DNA of 64,000 nt from Flavobacteriales bacterium (GTDB taxonomy: Bacteria > Bacteroidota > Bacteroidia > Flavobacteriales_D > Crocinitomicaceae): positions 1 to 64,000 of the forward strand of contig CANMUN010000004.1 of NCBI GenBank assembly GCA_947500875.1, written 5' to 3'. A program made the translations under genes and the position numbers. Position 1 is the stretch's first letter. The number at the start of each line of letters is the position of its first letter. The notes under the pieces are model-generated. The model was given only the letters and a program-made list of their open reading frames with translations, did no database searches and had not been told where the DNA came from. Positions 30,304 to 39,306 of this stretch are shown here, piece by piece.

Positions 30304-31504
30304 GTGTGTTCAGTTTTCGCATTCCAAAGGCTACAAAAAATACAAAGAGAATTCCAATGGACCGCTCGGTAAGCGGGTTGTTCGTTAAGGCAGCCGTGAG
30401 GACGATCAAGGAAAATAAGATCATTCTTCGTTGGTGGATACCCTGAAACTTATCGAACAGCGATTTCAATGGAATCAGTAGTATCCCCAGGTAAAAAAAC
30501 AATCCAAATAAACCGTAGCGCCACCACATTAACAGGTATTCATTTTCAGAATAAAGCCGATGTCGCACAAAGTAAGATTTATATGGACCATAACCAAACC
30601 AGGGTTTTGCTTGAATCATTTCCCAAAGCACTCCCCAAGTTTCCCAGCGGCTTCTCAAGGAATTCGATTGCATGGCCGAACCGTCAAGTAAACTGTCGCT
30701 GTACCCGTTGTATTGAAAGCACGAAGTGGACAACATCAAACCCATCCAATATACCGCTGCAGTGATTAAGGGGATTTGCCATAGAGAAGCTCGGTTTCCT
30801 TCCTTGTAATAAACGAAAAGCAGGTAAGCGATGGCCGCCCCACAGGCCAACAAGGACGTTCGAGATTGGCACAGAAAAACCATCAATAAGGCACTAAAAA
30901 ACCATGCTTTTGCTTTCCAAGAATTATCTTGAGGGATGAAAAATACCGCAAAAAATAAAAACAATAGTGCGTTGCTGTTCGGATTTCCTAAGGTCCCCAG
31001 CATGCGCTTAACAGCAGGATTCCCCATGGAATCCTTACCAAAAAAGATCCAATGTTCGCTGCTGCCGTATACTTCCTGCAGCCAATGGTTGAAATTCAGA
31101 ACGTCGAAAAAATGCATTAGGTTTATCGCTACGAGGCCAATAAAACTTGCTCGAATGAATCCGGTGAAATCCAGGGTTGAGGCATAGGAGAACAGTAAAA
31201 AAAGACCGCCGAATTTTACGATTTTATACATTTCAAACCAGTCGTTCATTGCTCCCAACCGTCCGTTTACCGCGATGGGAACCAACATGTAGATTGCGAA
31301 CAATCCGAGCCACATAAACCATCGATTTTTGGCCAGTTTTTTCAGTTGTGGTGCGATAAGTACGACGCCAAAGGGCCATAAAAAATCGGTGATTTGAAAG
31401 GCTGGAAGTTGTTTACTGAAGCGCAAATCGGGAATGACAAAGGCATCTAACAACACCAGGACTGCCAAGAAAAAGACCATCCTATGTTGAAGTCCAGGAT
31501 TCAT
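30275..31504 (-). CDS. O-antigen polymerase/ligase-like membrane protein
   Basis: About 409 residues, roughly 10-11 membrane segments. A long periplasmic loop contains WETWGVLWEMIQAKPWFGYG and a following region with ENEYLLMWWRYGLFGLFFYL, matching the Wzy_C-type pattern (large loop with arginine/histidine-bearing segments, then G-x-x-G-L). The frame opens to 31591, but MNPGLQHRMV at 31504 or the ATG at 31480 (one base after the upstream stop) are the likely starts. Ligase and polymerase cannot be told apart by eye. Confidence 0.82.
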   Translation of the reverse strand: MNPGLQHRMVFFLAVLVLLDAFVIPDLRFSKQLPAFQITDFLWPFGVVLIAPQLKKLAKNRWFMWLGLFAIYMLVPIAVNGRLGAMNDWFEMYKIVKFGGLFLLFSYASTLDFTGFIRASFIGLVAINLMHFFDVLNFNHWLQEVYGSSEHWIFFGKDSMGNPAVKRMLGTLGNPNSNALLFLFFAVFFIPQDNSWKAKAWFFSALLMVFLCQSRTSLLACGAAIAYLLFVYYKEGNRASLWQIPLITAAVYWMGLMLSTSCFQYNGYSDSLLDGSAMQSNSLRSRWETWGVLWEMIQAKPWFGYGPYKSYFVRHRLYSENEYLLMWWRYGLFGLFFYLGILLIPLKSLFDKFQGIHQRRMILFSLIVLTAALTNNPLTERSIGILFVFFVAFGMRKLNTHEKTALDRQ

Positions 31505-32057
31505 AATGGAGTTTAAGTTCTGGATGTTGTGAAAGGAATTTCTCGTCGAGTTCCCGTGTGTCTCCGATGATTTTTGCGGGATTTCCACCAATTATTGCAT
31601 AATCAGGAAATTCGCCCTTAAGATAACTGTAAGCCTGCACCAAGCACCCCTTTCCCAGTTTCGTACCTGGCATTAGGGTACTGTGAGGTCCTATAAACGA
31701 GTACCTTCCGATGTGAATGGAACCCGTTACATAACCTATCATTTCTTTTCCAGCATAGGAAGGTCCATACAGGCGTATGGATTGATGGCTTGAATGGGAA
31801 GTAATGACGCAATGAGTTGTTATTTGTGTTCCCTCCCCAATTTCAATGCCGTGGCTTGCTTCTATTACGTTAAAATGACCGATGTAGACGTATTTACCAA
31901 GGGTCAGTTGTTCAGGATGATCAATGAACGTGTGGGAAGATATACGCGTGCCTTTTATTCGTGCACCTCTTGCATCTCGAATGCCGTAGCGTATGGTGGG
32001 GGTCATATCCACAAGGCGACGTAAAACACGATGAAATAACGAGTTGCTTGACTTCAT
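31482..32057 (-). CDS. Hexapeptide-repeat acyltransferase (LbH family)
   Basis: 191 residues. Left-handed beta-helix turns are visible from about 45 to 165 (YVYIGHFNVIEASHGIEIGE, ITTHCVITSHSSH, SIHIGRYSFIGPHSTLMPGT, YLKGEFPDYAIIGGNPAKII). The catalytic histidine is probably in ITSHSSH. The end matches WcaF/sugar O-acetyltransferases that decorate surface glycans using acetyl-CoA. The open frame reaches 32327, but its first 90 codons do not look like protein, and a -7-like box at 32071-32064 fits ATG 32057. Confidence 0.87.
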   Translation of the reverse strand: MKSSNSLFHRVLRRLVDMTPTIRYGIRDARGARIKGTRISSHTFIDHPEQLTLGKYVYIGHFNVIEASHGIEIGEGTQITTHCVITSHSSHQSIRLYGPSYAGKEMIGYVTGSIHIGRYSFIGPHSTLMPGTKLGKGCLVQAYSYLKGEFPDYAIIGGNPAKIIGDTRELDEKFLSQHPELKLHYESWTST

Positions 32058-32063
32058 TTTGTG

Positions 32064-32071
32064 TAAAGATA
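32064..32071 (-). promoter_or_regulatory. -7-like box upstream of the acyltransferase operon
   Basis: Minus-strand TATCTTTA (one mismatch to TAnnTTTG) ends six bases before the ATG at 32057. Together with the plus-strand box at 32145 it defines a short divergent promoter region. Confidence 0.4.
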
Positions 32072-32144
32072 CTAAATGCGCCTTATTCAAAACCTCGTAT
32101 GGAAAACTCCTGAAGCTCACCTCAGGGGTTGATGAGGATTCTTG

Positions 32145-32152
32145 TACTTTTG
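32145..32152 (+). promoter_or_regulatory. -7 box that sets the start of the next glycosyltransferase
   Basis: TACTTTTG is a perfect TAnnTTTG match. Transcription would start near 32157, which rules out a start at 32142 and supports ATG 32172 (or 32157). Confidence 0.5.
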
Positions 32153-32171
32153 TTACATGCCCGATGCCCCG

Positions 32172-33266
32172 ATGAAGATAGTTCACCTTAGCAGCGCCCA
32201 TCCCGACCGTGATGTTCGAATTTTCTTGAAGGAATGCTGTTCTTTGGCATCTCGATTTCCCGAAGCCGAAGTGCATTTGGTGTTGTCGGGTGTCGAAGAG
32301 CGAAAAGAGGCCAACGTTTACATACATTCCGTTCCTGCCAAAACGGGAAGCCGCCTCCGAAGAATGTGGTATACCGTTAATCAGGTTTATCGAAAGGGTT
32401 TAGAATTGGACGGTGACCTGTACCATTTGCACGACCCAGAATTGCTTCGAATAGCGCTCAAACTGAAAAAACGGGGTAAAAAGGTGATTTATGACGCCCA
32501 CGAAGATTTACCCAGGCAATTGTTGGGAAAAAGCTATCTGCCCTTCAAGAAAGTACTGTCAAGGTTTTTTGAACGGTACGAAAACTGGGTGGTCCGCAAT
32601 CTCGATGCGGTGATTACAGCGACTCCCTTTATTCGCGATCGATTTCTCAAGGTGCATTCGAATACTGTGGATGTCAATAACTATCCCTTGCTTTCGGAAA
32701 TGTCCTTTGAGTCCTCCCAAAAGGAACGAAGCCACATATGCTACATAGGAGGTATAAGCAGCATACGGGGAATTTCTCAATTAGTTGACGCCATGCAATT
32801 CACCCAAACCACCCTTGAGTTAGCGGGAGAACTCTCGGAAAATTACCGGTTGGAATTATGCCAATCCCAAGGTTGGCAAAAGGTAATTCCACGAGGTCAT
32901 ATTACCCGAGAAATGGCCACAGAAATAAAAAATAGTGCTTTTGCGGGCATTGTTACTTTTCTTCCTTTTCCCAATCATGTGAATGCTCAACCGAATAAAA
33001 TTTTTGAATATTTGGCTTCCGGCATTCCCGTAATTGGTTCCAATTTTCCGATGTGGAGGATTCTTCTTGAGGACCAAAATATTGGGTTGTGCGTTGAACC
33101 TGAAAATCCTAAGTCCATCGCTGAAGCCATTGAGTATCTGCGAATCAACCCAGCAATTGCCCGAGAGATGGGCGAACGGGGTAGGCAAATGGTACTGGAA
33201 AAATTCAATTGGTCAGTAGAAGAGGAGAAATTGGTGCGTTGTTACAAATCATTAATGGGGATATGA
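32172..33266 (+). CDS. Glycosyltransferase, GT4 family
   Basis: 364 residues. The start MKIVHLSSAHPDRDVRIFLK is characteristic of a GT4 subgroup. LYHLHDPELLRIALKLKKRG and VIYDAHEDLPRQLL belong to the acceptor domain; KIFEYLASGIPVIGSNFPMW (about 275-294) is the donor-binding E-x7-E-type region. First gene of a plus-strand run of seven coupled genes ending at 38440. The next start overlaps its stop (ATGA). Confidence 0.9.
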   Translation: MKIVHLSSAHPDRDVRIFLKECCSLASRFPEAEVHLVLSGVEERKEANVYIHSVPAKTGSRLRRMWYTVNQVYRKGLELDGDLYHLHDPELLRIALKLKKRGKKVIYDAHEDLPRQLLGKSYLPFKKVLSRFFERYENWVVRNLDAVITATPFIRDRFLKVHSNTVDVNNYPLLSEMSFESSQKERSHICYIGGISSIRGISQLVDAMQFTQTTLELAGELSENYRLELCQSQGWQKVIPRGHITREMATEIKNSAFAGIVTFLPFPNHVNAQPNKIFEYLASGIPVIGSNFPMWRILLEDQNIGLCVEPENPKSIAEAIEYLRINPAIAREMGERGRQMVLEKFNWSVEEEKLVRCYKSLMGI

Positions 33267-34507
33267 GGTTGAATTTTCCAAGAGTCTATGAAATTGCCTT
33301 GATGTTACTGGTTTCCATTTGGATGATCCTTCCGGGGCTCACCGGTTTGTTAGGCATGCTGTTTTTATGCTTGGTGATTTTTGGGGCAATCCGAAAGGAA
33401 TTAGTGTTTGAACGAAACGGGTGGTTATGGGCAATTTTTCTATTCTTTCCTTTTTATGCCTTGTATGCGTTGAATTCCGTCGATTCACATCCCGCTATGT
33501 TTGGTTTGGAGAAAAAACTATCTTTTCTGTTATTTCCTTTGGTATTTTCGTTTGTGCCGACCTTTTCGCTTAACAAACGAAGGATAGAAAACGGGTTTTT
33601 GTTCGCCTTGTTTTTGATGTTAATTCTGTGTTATTTGGGTGCATTTTTCAATTATGAGGAGCACAATTACAATACAGCTTATTTGTTCTCGTCTCATTTC
33701 TCAGGATTGTTTCATCACCCTACGTATGTTTCTGTTTTTTGTGCCTTGGGGATTTACCTCCTTTTTCAACGTTGGCAATACCCACATTCCTTAAGAGAAC
33801 ACCTGTTAGCGGCCCTTGGCATCCTCTTTCTATGCTACACCCATGTACATTTGGAAAGTTTGTCTGGATTGATATTCGCCGCACTACTCATGGCCATGCT
33901 GCTGGGATATTGGTTGTTAAAAAAACAGGGTTGGGCCTTGCTTATTGGCGTTTTTACCGTTGGTATATTCGTTTTCTACCTGGGAATTTATTTCATACCT
34001 TCCTTACGAAGCAATGTGTCAGATTCCCTTAATTTCGCGATGAATTATTGCAAGGATCCTTACGGTTATACCCACCTGCCACGAGGTGAAATCCGGGGCA
34101 ACGATGCGCGTTTAATCTTGTGGACCGCTTCCGCCGATATTCTGAGCGAACATCCCAACGGGGTGGGAGTAGGAAATTTACCCACTGCCATGGAAGCAAA
34201 ACTCTTGCAATACGGCCAAGTTAACTTGGCAAAAGAGCACTTGAACTCGCACAACCAATTTTTTCATACGGCCATTGAAACGGGTTGGATAGGTCTTGTT
34301 TGGTTTGTTTTTTTGGTGCTTGGACTGATCATTTGGGGCCTCAGAAATGCCTGGGGAATTCTTGTGCTGGTAACGGCAAGTTTCGCTTTTAATGGCCTAT
34401 TTGAGTCCATGCTGGAACGTCAATCAGGCATCGTTTTCTGGTTGCTATGGTCTTGTTTATGCCTAGGACTTCACCGCTCATTCAAATCAGCAAATCATGA
34501 TTCCTGA
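33263..34507 (+). CDS. O-antigen ligase/polymerase family membrane protein
   Basis: 414 residues with about 11 membrane segments. The region from about 270 to 345 forms the long periplasmic loop; it contains GNDARLILWTASADILSEHP and HLNSHNQFFHTAIETGWIGL, whose R and H residues and S-H-N-x-F pattern are the hallmark of Wzy_C/WaaL proteins. The ATG at 33263 shares ATGA with the preceding stop, which decides the start over an earlier in-frame codon at 33209. This is the second protein of this type in the locus; one may polymerise and the other ligate. Confidence 0.86.
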   Translation: MRLNFPRVYEIALMLLVSIWMILPGLTGLLGMLFLCLVIFGAIRKELVFERNGWLWAIFLFFPFYALYALNSVDSHPAMFGLEKKLSFLLFPLVFSFVPTFSLNKRRIENGFLFALFLMLILCYLGAFFNYEEHNYNTAYLFSSHFSGLFHHPTYVSVFCALGIYLLFQRWQYPHSLREHLLAALGILFLCYTHVHLESLSGLIFAALLMAMLLGYWLLKKQGWALLIGVFTVGIFVFYLGIYFIPSLRSNVSDSLNFAMNYCKDPYGYTHLPRGEIRGNDARLILWTASADILSEHPNGVGVGNLPTAMEAKLLQYGQVNLAKEHLNSHNQFFHTAIETGWIGLVWFVFLVLGLIIWGLRNAWGILVLVTASFAFNGLFESMLERQSGIVFWLLWSCLCLGLHRSFKSANHDS

Positions 34508-35501
34508 AGTTTCGGTGGTTATCCCCTGTTTGAACGAAGCACGATACATCGATAATTGCGTGCTTTCCTTGCTTTCCAACGGTTTTCCGCAGGAAAGCAT
34601 GGAGGTTTTAGTGGTCGATGGGGGTTCTTTAGACGGTACCTTATCCGTACTTCAACAGCTTTCTGAGAATCACCCTCAAGTAGGTGTTTTACACAACCCA
34701 GAACGCATTACACCTGTTTCACTTAACTTGGGAATTGCCGCCGCAGCGGGAAAGTACATTCTGATTTCAAGCGCTCACGCTGCCTTCGAGCAGGGTTATA
34801 TTAGTCATTTGTTAGGGGCTTTGAAAAGCCATCCTGAAGCCATTGCTGTGGGCGGTATCATGGAAACCAAGGTTAAGAACAGTACGCCTGTTTCAGAGTC
34901 CATTCGAACCGTGCTCATGCATCCTTTGGGGGTTGGGAATTCCAAATTCAGAACCGGTGTCGACAAAATGACCTCGGTGGATACCGTTCCTTTTGGGCTT
35001 TACCGCGCTGCGCTGTTAAAAGCCTCGGGGGGGTATGACGAACGGCTCATACGCAATCACGACATGGAACTCTCCAAAAGGCTTTTAGCCCAAGGAGGAA
35101 AAATTTACCTTCTCCCTGAGGCAAAATGCACTTATTTTGCTCGCGAATCTTTGGGGGCCATGGCTAAAAACAATTTTAAGAACGGAAAGTGGAATCTAAA
35201 AACCGTTTGGATTACACGAACGTTTTCCTCGTTGAGCTTAAGGCATTTTATTCCTTTACTCTTTTTAGGATCATGGTCCTTGCCACTTTTGCTAGCATTG
35301 GCAGATGTTCGTTGGTTTTTTGCGGCACTTGGAATCATCACCTTCTATCAAACGGTGCTGGCAGTTTTTGCATGGAAGGCCCGAAATGGATTAAACCGCT
35401 TTATTTGGATGCTAGTAGCCTTTAATGCCTTGCATTTTTCCTACGGACTTGGTTCCATGACGGGTTTATTCAGTTTACCTTTTACCTCCCGAAAACCATG
35501 A
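34497..35501 (+). CDS. Glycosyltransferase, GT2 family (ExoA-like)
   Basis: 334 residues. The GT-A domain starts EVSVVIPCLNEARYIDNCVL (4-23) and has VVDGGSLDGT (38-47), in which the first aspartate of the UDP-sugar site is present. The HDMELSKRL motif near 185 is the acceptor/catalytic base region. Two to three hydrophobic segments after residue 245 anchor it to the membrane, similar to succinoglycan-type ExoA. Overlaps the previous gene by 11 bases and the next by four. Confidence 0.9.
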   Translation: MIPEVSVVIPCLNEARYIDNCVLSLLSNGFPQESMEVLVVDGGSLDGTLSVLQQLSENHPQVGVLHNPERITPVSLNLGIAAAAGKYILISSAHAAFEQGYISHLLGALKSHPEAIAVGGIMETKVKNSTPVSESIRTVLMHPLGVGNSKFRTGVDKMTSVDTVPFGLYRAALLKASGGYDERLIRNHDMELSKRLLAQGGKIYLLPEAKCTYFARESLGAMAKNNFKNGKWNLKTVWITRTFSSLSLRHFIPLLFLGSWSLPLLLALADVRWFFAALGIITFYQTVLAVFAWKARNGLNRFIWMLVAFNALHFSYGLGSMTGLFSLPFTSRKP

Positions 35502-36643
35502 GTGCTCAAGACCATTACCGAATCGACCTTGCCCGTTTTTTGGACATCCATTACGATCAAATTTCCTTGTATTGGAAGGGAAGGGTTGGTTTGTTTGCCG
35601 TGTTGAAAGCCATGGGAGTTGGGCCGGGTGATGAGGTAATTCTTCCGGCATTTACGTGCGTAGTGGTTCCAAACGCCATTCTCTACACAGGGGCAACTCC
35701 TGTTTATGCAGACATCAATCCAAGCAGTCTGTGCTGCGATGTTCAAAGCATCGAAAAAGCCATTACACCCAAGACCAAGGTCCTCCTCATTCAGAACATG
35801 TTGGGCCTGAGTTACAAGGTCCATGAGCTCGTAGCCTTGGCAAAGGCACACGGTATTTATACCATCGAGGATTGCACGCACGGTTTTGGTGGAAAATACC
35901 AGGGACAATTCAATGGTCTCATCAGCGATGCTGCTTTTTTCTCCAGCCAATGGAATAAGCCATTTTCCACCGGAATAGGGGGGATGTTGGTCGTCAATAA
36001 CCCAGCATTAAAGGAACCCCTTCAAAAGATCAATGCGACGTTATTGCCCCCAGGTTTCAAAGACCGCACTGTTTTATCAGCCTTGATTTGGGCGAGGACC
36101 TACCTCCTGAAAGGTTACACCTATTGGACTTTGCTACGGTGCTACCGATGGCTGAGTAAAAAAGGATGGGTCATTGGCTCTTCGAGCACCGAAGAATTAT
36201 CAGGAACCACCATGCCTGAGGGGTATTTTAAAAACATGAGCCAAGTGCAATGCCGCATTGGAAAAATAGCCTTAAAATCCCTAACCGATGCAATGATCAT
36301 TCGAAAAACGAATGCCTTAAAAGTGCACGAATGGTTGGTTAAACATGACAAAACGTGCGTTCCTGAATCCCACATCGAAGACCACGCTTTCCTGAAATAT
36401 CCTTTATTGGTCCAAGACCGTGGAGCCTTCCTTGAAAAGGCAGAAAAGGCACGGTTACCCTTGGGAGATTGGTTCGTTTCGCCACTGCATCCTGTTAAAT
36501 CTTCCTTGATCCCGTGGGGTCTTAACATCGATGAATACCCCCATGCTTGTTACATTAGTGAACACATTGTCAACCTTCCCTTGGAGGGAGATTTATCAAG
36601 ATTGATTAATTTTCTCGAACTTTACCAAAACGAAATCCTATAG
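35498..36643 (+). CDS. DegT/DnrJ/EryC1/StrS family aminotransferase (first copy)
   Basis: 381 residues. PLP enzymes of this family make amino sugars from nucleotide-bound keto sugars. GPGDEVILPAFTCVVVPNAI (42-61) is the substrate/cofactor entry segment, IEDCTHGFG (123-131) holds the PLP-ring aspartate, and the Schiff-base lysine is K154 in SSQWNKPFSTGIGGM. The tryptophan-asparagine before the lysine is unlike the usual FSF-x-x-x-K, so this is a divergent member. It starts inside the stop of the GT2 gene (ATGA). Confidence 0.88.
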   Translation: MSAQDHYRIDLARFLDIHYDQISLYWKGRVGLFAVLKAMGVGPGDEVILPAFTCVVVPNAILYTGATPVYADINPSSLCCDVQSIEKAITPKTKVLLIQNMLGLSYKVHELVALAKAHGIYTIEDCTHGFGGKYQGQFNGLISDAAFFSSQWNKPFSTGIGGMLVVNNPALKEPLQKINATLLPPGFKDRTVLSALIWARTYLLKGYTYWTLLRCYRWLSKKGWVIGSSSTEELSGTTMPEGYFKNMSQVQCRIGKIALKSLTDAMIIRKTNALKVHEWLVKHDKTCVPESHIEDHAFLKYPLLVQDRGAFLEKAEKARLPLGDWFVSPLHPVKSSLIPWGLNIDEYPHACYISEHIVNLPLEGDLSRLINFLELYQNEIL

Positions 36644-36644
36644 T

Positions 36645-37850
36645 ATGCTTCCTTTTTCTCCACCCCGAATCGACCAAAAAACCATCGACGAAGTTATTGA
36701 TACGTTGAAAAGCGGTTGGATTTCAACAGGACCCAAAACCAAATTATTTGAAAAGAAAGTAACGGAGTACGTGGGGTGTAAAACAACCGTTGCCGTAAGC
36801 GCTTGGACCACGGGAATGGAAGTCGCGTTGCGTTGGTGGGGCATCGGACCCGGAGATGAGGTCATCATCCCTGTGTATACCTATTGCGCAAGTGCGAACG
36901 TGGTGTTGCATACCGGCGCGAAAGTGGTCATGGTTGATATCAATCCCGACGATTTTAACATCAGCATTGAATCCATTCGTAAGGCCATTACTCCCAATAC
37001 GAAAGCCATCATGCCAGTGGATATTGCGGGATTGCCCTGCGATTTTGATGCCATCAAGCAACTTGTGGAAGAGGCGAAACCCTTGTTTACTCCATCAAAC
37101 GAAGAGCAGCGAAAATTAGGTAGGATATTGATTGCCTCAGACGCGGCCCATAGTTTTGGCGCCACCTATAAAGGAATTCAAATGGGCGCAGTAGCGGACA
37201 TTACCTGTTTTTCTTTTCATGCGGTAAAGAATTTGACCACTGCGGAAGGAGGAGCCATTTGCTTTAACTTACCGGATGCCTTCGACCACGATGAATTGTA
37301 CAAGTTGTTCTGCATTAAAATCTTACACGGCCAATCCAAAGATGCCCTGGCGAAAATGCAAAAGGGGGCTTGGCGTTACGACGTCATTGAGCCCGGATAT
37401 AAGTGCAATATGACCGACCTACAAGCCGCAATTGGCCTGGTGGAACTGTCGCGTTACGATGAAACGTTAACCCGCAGAAGGGAAATTTTCGAGCAGTATG
37501 CCACGTCTTTTGCAGGCTTAGATTGGGCTGAAAATCCGGTGCGAGAAGACGCTGAGAGGGTTTCTTGCTGCCATTTATACCAGTTGAACATCAAAGGAAT
37601 TACGGAGGCACAACGCGACGCCATCATGCACGAAATTTTTGAGCAAGATATTTCAGTGAATGTCCATTTTCAGCCTTTGGCCTTGCTCACGGCGTACAAG
37701 AATTTAGGGTATAATATTTCGGATTATCCGGTGGCCTATGATAAATATTCCCGCGAAATTTCTTTGCCGATTTATTACAACCTGACCAACGAACAAGTTG
37801 ATAGCGTTATTCACGCGGTAAAAGTAGCATACCTTAAGGTTATGGGATGA
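36645..37850 (+). CDS. DegT/DnrJ/EryC1/StrS family aminotransferase (second copy)
   Basis: 401 residues. IGPGDEVIIPVYTYCASANV (67-86), the PLP aspartate in SDAAHSFGA (165-173) and the lysine K195 in FSFHAVKNLTTAEGGAI are all canonical. It is more typical than its upstream neighbour and the two share only family-level similarity, so they are not a recent duplication. Two aminotransferases suggest either two amino sugars or one amino sugar and a special branch. Confidence 0.92.
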   Translation: MLPFSPPRIDQKTIDEVIDTLKSGWISTGPKTKLFEKKVTEYVGCKTTVAVSAWTTGMEVALRWWGIGPGDEVIIPVYTYCASANVVLHTGAKVVMVDINPDDFNISIESIRKAITPNTKAIMPVDIAGLPCDFDAIKQLVEEAKPLFTPSNEEQRKLGRILIASDAAHSFGATYKGIQMGAVADITCFSFHAVKNLTTAEGGAICFNLPDAFDHDELYKLFCIKILHGQSKDALAKMQKGAWRYDVIEPGYKCNMTDLQAAIGLVELSRYDETLTRRREIFEQYATSFAGLDWAENPVREDAERVSCCHLYQLNIKGITEAQRDAIMHEIFEQDISVNVHFQPLALLTAYKNLGYNISDYPVAYDKYSREISLPIYYNLTNEQVDSVIHAVKVAYLKVMG

Positions 37851-38440
37851 AGCGGTTAATGGACCTTTTCATGTCGTTGGTTATTCTTGCCCTGTTTTTT
37901 CCGGTTGGATTGCTGCTGTCACTGTGCATTGTGTTGGAATCCAAGGGTGGGGTTTTTTACCGGCAAGAACGAATAGGAAGGAAGGGAAAACCCTTTAAAT
38001 TAATTAAGTTTCGTTCTATGCGTCCCAATGCCGAACGAGAAGGAAAGCTTACCGTTGGAGAGCGCGATCCTAGGGTAACGCGTATGGGGACCTTCATCCG
38101 AAAATACAAGTTGGATGAGTTCCCTCAATTCATCAACGTGCTGAAAGGGGAAATGAGTGTGGTGGGTCCACGTCCTGAGGTGTTGGAGTATGTGGCAAAA
38201 TACAGCGATGAACAGCGAAGGGTTTTGGATTTTAAGCCAGGAATTACTGATTTGGCCTCTATTACCTATTTTGAGGAAAATAAATTGTTAGCGAACGCCG
38301 TGGATCCTCAACAGACCTATATTGAGGAAATCATGCCGGCGAAAATTCGCATTAACTTGGCCTATCAAGCCAACGCTACCGTTTGGAGTGATTTAGGCGT
38401 GGTTTGGAAAACGGCTCTAAGAATGGTTTGGAAGCCATAA
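37847..38440 (+). CDS. Sugar-phosphate transferase initiating glycan synthesis (PglC/WcaJ catalytic type)
   Basis: 197 residues: one N-terminal membrane hairpin (about 5-30) followed by the bacterial sugar transferase domain. KPFKLIKFRSMRPNAEREGK, the RYK-LDEFPQFINVLKGEMS block and VVGPRPEVLEY are invariant family features. Such enzymes move a sugar-1-phosphate from UDP onto undecaprenyl phosphate and start each repeat unit. The short form resembles PglC (often a diacetamido sugar), which fits the two DegT genes upstream. ATGA overlap with the preceding gene. Confidence 0.92.
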   Translation: MKRLMDLFMSLVILALFFPVGLLLSLCIVLESKGGVFYRQERIGRKGKPFKLIKFRSMRPNAEREGKLTVGERDPRVTRMGTFIRKYKLDEFPQFINVLKGEMSVVGPRPEVLEYVAKYSDEQRRVLDFKPGITDLASITYFEENKLLANAVDPQQTYIEEIMPAKIRINLAYQANATVWSDLGVVWKTALRMVWKP

Positions 38441-38455
38441 TAATCATGACACTAT

Positions 38456-39304
38456 TTAGTGTAATTCCAACGAATAAGAGAATGCTCGTTGCTGCAACGG
38501 GGCTAAACGCACGATTCCCACTTTTTGTTCTAAGGTTCCGTCGGAGTCCATGGAATCTGCCCAACCCCACCACGGTTCGATGCAGAAAAACGGAGCGCCC
38601 GGTTTGGTCCATAAGCCTACAGCGCTCCAATCCTCGCAGTACAGGGTGAGCAATCGAGTACCGTCGTTTTTGCCAAATCCGATGGATTGAAAGGGAGGGG
38701 ATTTGACTACGATCGCATCCGAAGCGAATAGCTCGTCGCTTAGTTTGAACCTTCGATTTAATGAAAGATCCCGGGTTGCACCGTTGTAGTAGTTGCCTGA
38801 GATGAGGTGCTGCTTTACGTTGTATTCGCCTCCAAAATCCAGCCAAAATTCGTCCAAGGTACCTTCCAGGTGAAATCCAGGGTGTCCGCCAAGGCTAAAC
38901 AGCAATTCTTCGCGTCCAGGATTGAAGACACCATGCTTTATTTCAAGACTGTGGTCGGTTAAAGTATAGGTGACGTGTAATTCAAATGCTAACGGATACT
39001 GCGCTCGAGTAACTTCGTTGTCCGTAAGGCATAAGGTAATCGAGGTTGGGCTTTGGTCAACCAGTTGAAAATTTTGGTCGCGGGCGAAACCGTGTTGGCG
39101 CATCGCGTATGCTTTTCCATTATACGTGTACTCGTCTTTCAACAACCTTCCAACTATGGGAAATAAGATAGGGCAGAAGCGGTTCCAAATTTGTTCGTCT
39201 TTTCGCCAAATCAGGTTTTCTTGACCCCTGACGCACAATTCCTGAAGTTCCGCTCCGTGAGGCGAAACAGTGGCCTCTATCAATCCATTGGAAATATGAA
39301 ACAT
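38456..39304 (-). CDS. Aldose 1-epimerase family protein (LacX-like)
   Basis: 282 residues, beta-sandwich mutarotase superfamily. The start FHISNGLIEATVSPHGAELQ, the substrate-site motifs MRQHGFARDQNF (about 68-79) and SLGGHPGF (about 136-143), and CIEPWWGWADS near 241-251 are typical of the LacX-like group. It probably interconverts anomers of a hexose or a phosphorylated sugar in the cytoplasm. No signal peptide. Convergent with the sugar transferase gene, 15 bases apart. Confidence 0.88.
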   Translation of the reverse strand: MFHISNGLIEATVSPHGAELQELCVRGQENLIWRKDEQIWNRFCPILFPIVGRLLKDEYTYNGKAYAMRQHGFARDQNFQLVDQSPTSITLCLTDNEVTRAQYPLAFELHVTYTLTDHSLEIKHGVFNPGREELLFSLGGHPGFHLEGTLDEFWLDFGGEYNVKQHLISGNYYNGATRDLSLNRRFKLSDELFASDAIVVKSPPFQSIGFGKNDGTRLLTLYCEDWSAVGLWTKPGAPFFCIEPWWGWADSMDSDGTLEQKVGIVRLAPLQQRAFSYSLELH

Positions 39305-39306
39305 CG

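Noticed and set aside
32058-32327. 90-codon extension of the acyltransferase frame
   Set aside because: Composition is unlike protein and it overlaps the divergent promoter and the next glycosyltransferase gene.
35498-37850. Recent tandem duplication of the two DegT genes
   Set aside because: The two proteins share only family motifs; the PLP-lysine regions and N-termini differ strongly, so they are old paralogues or separately acquired.
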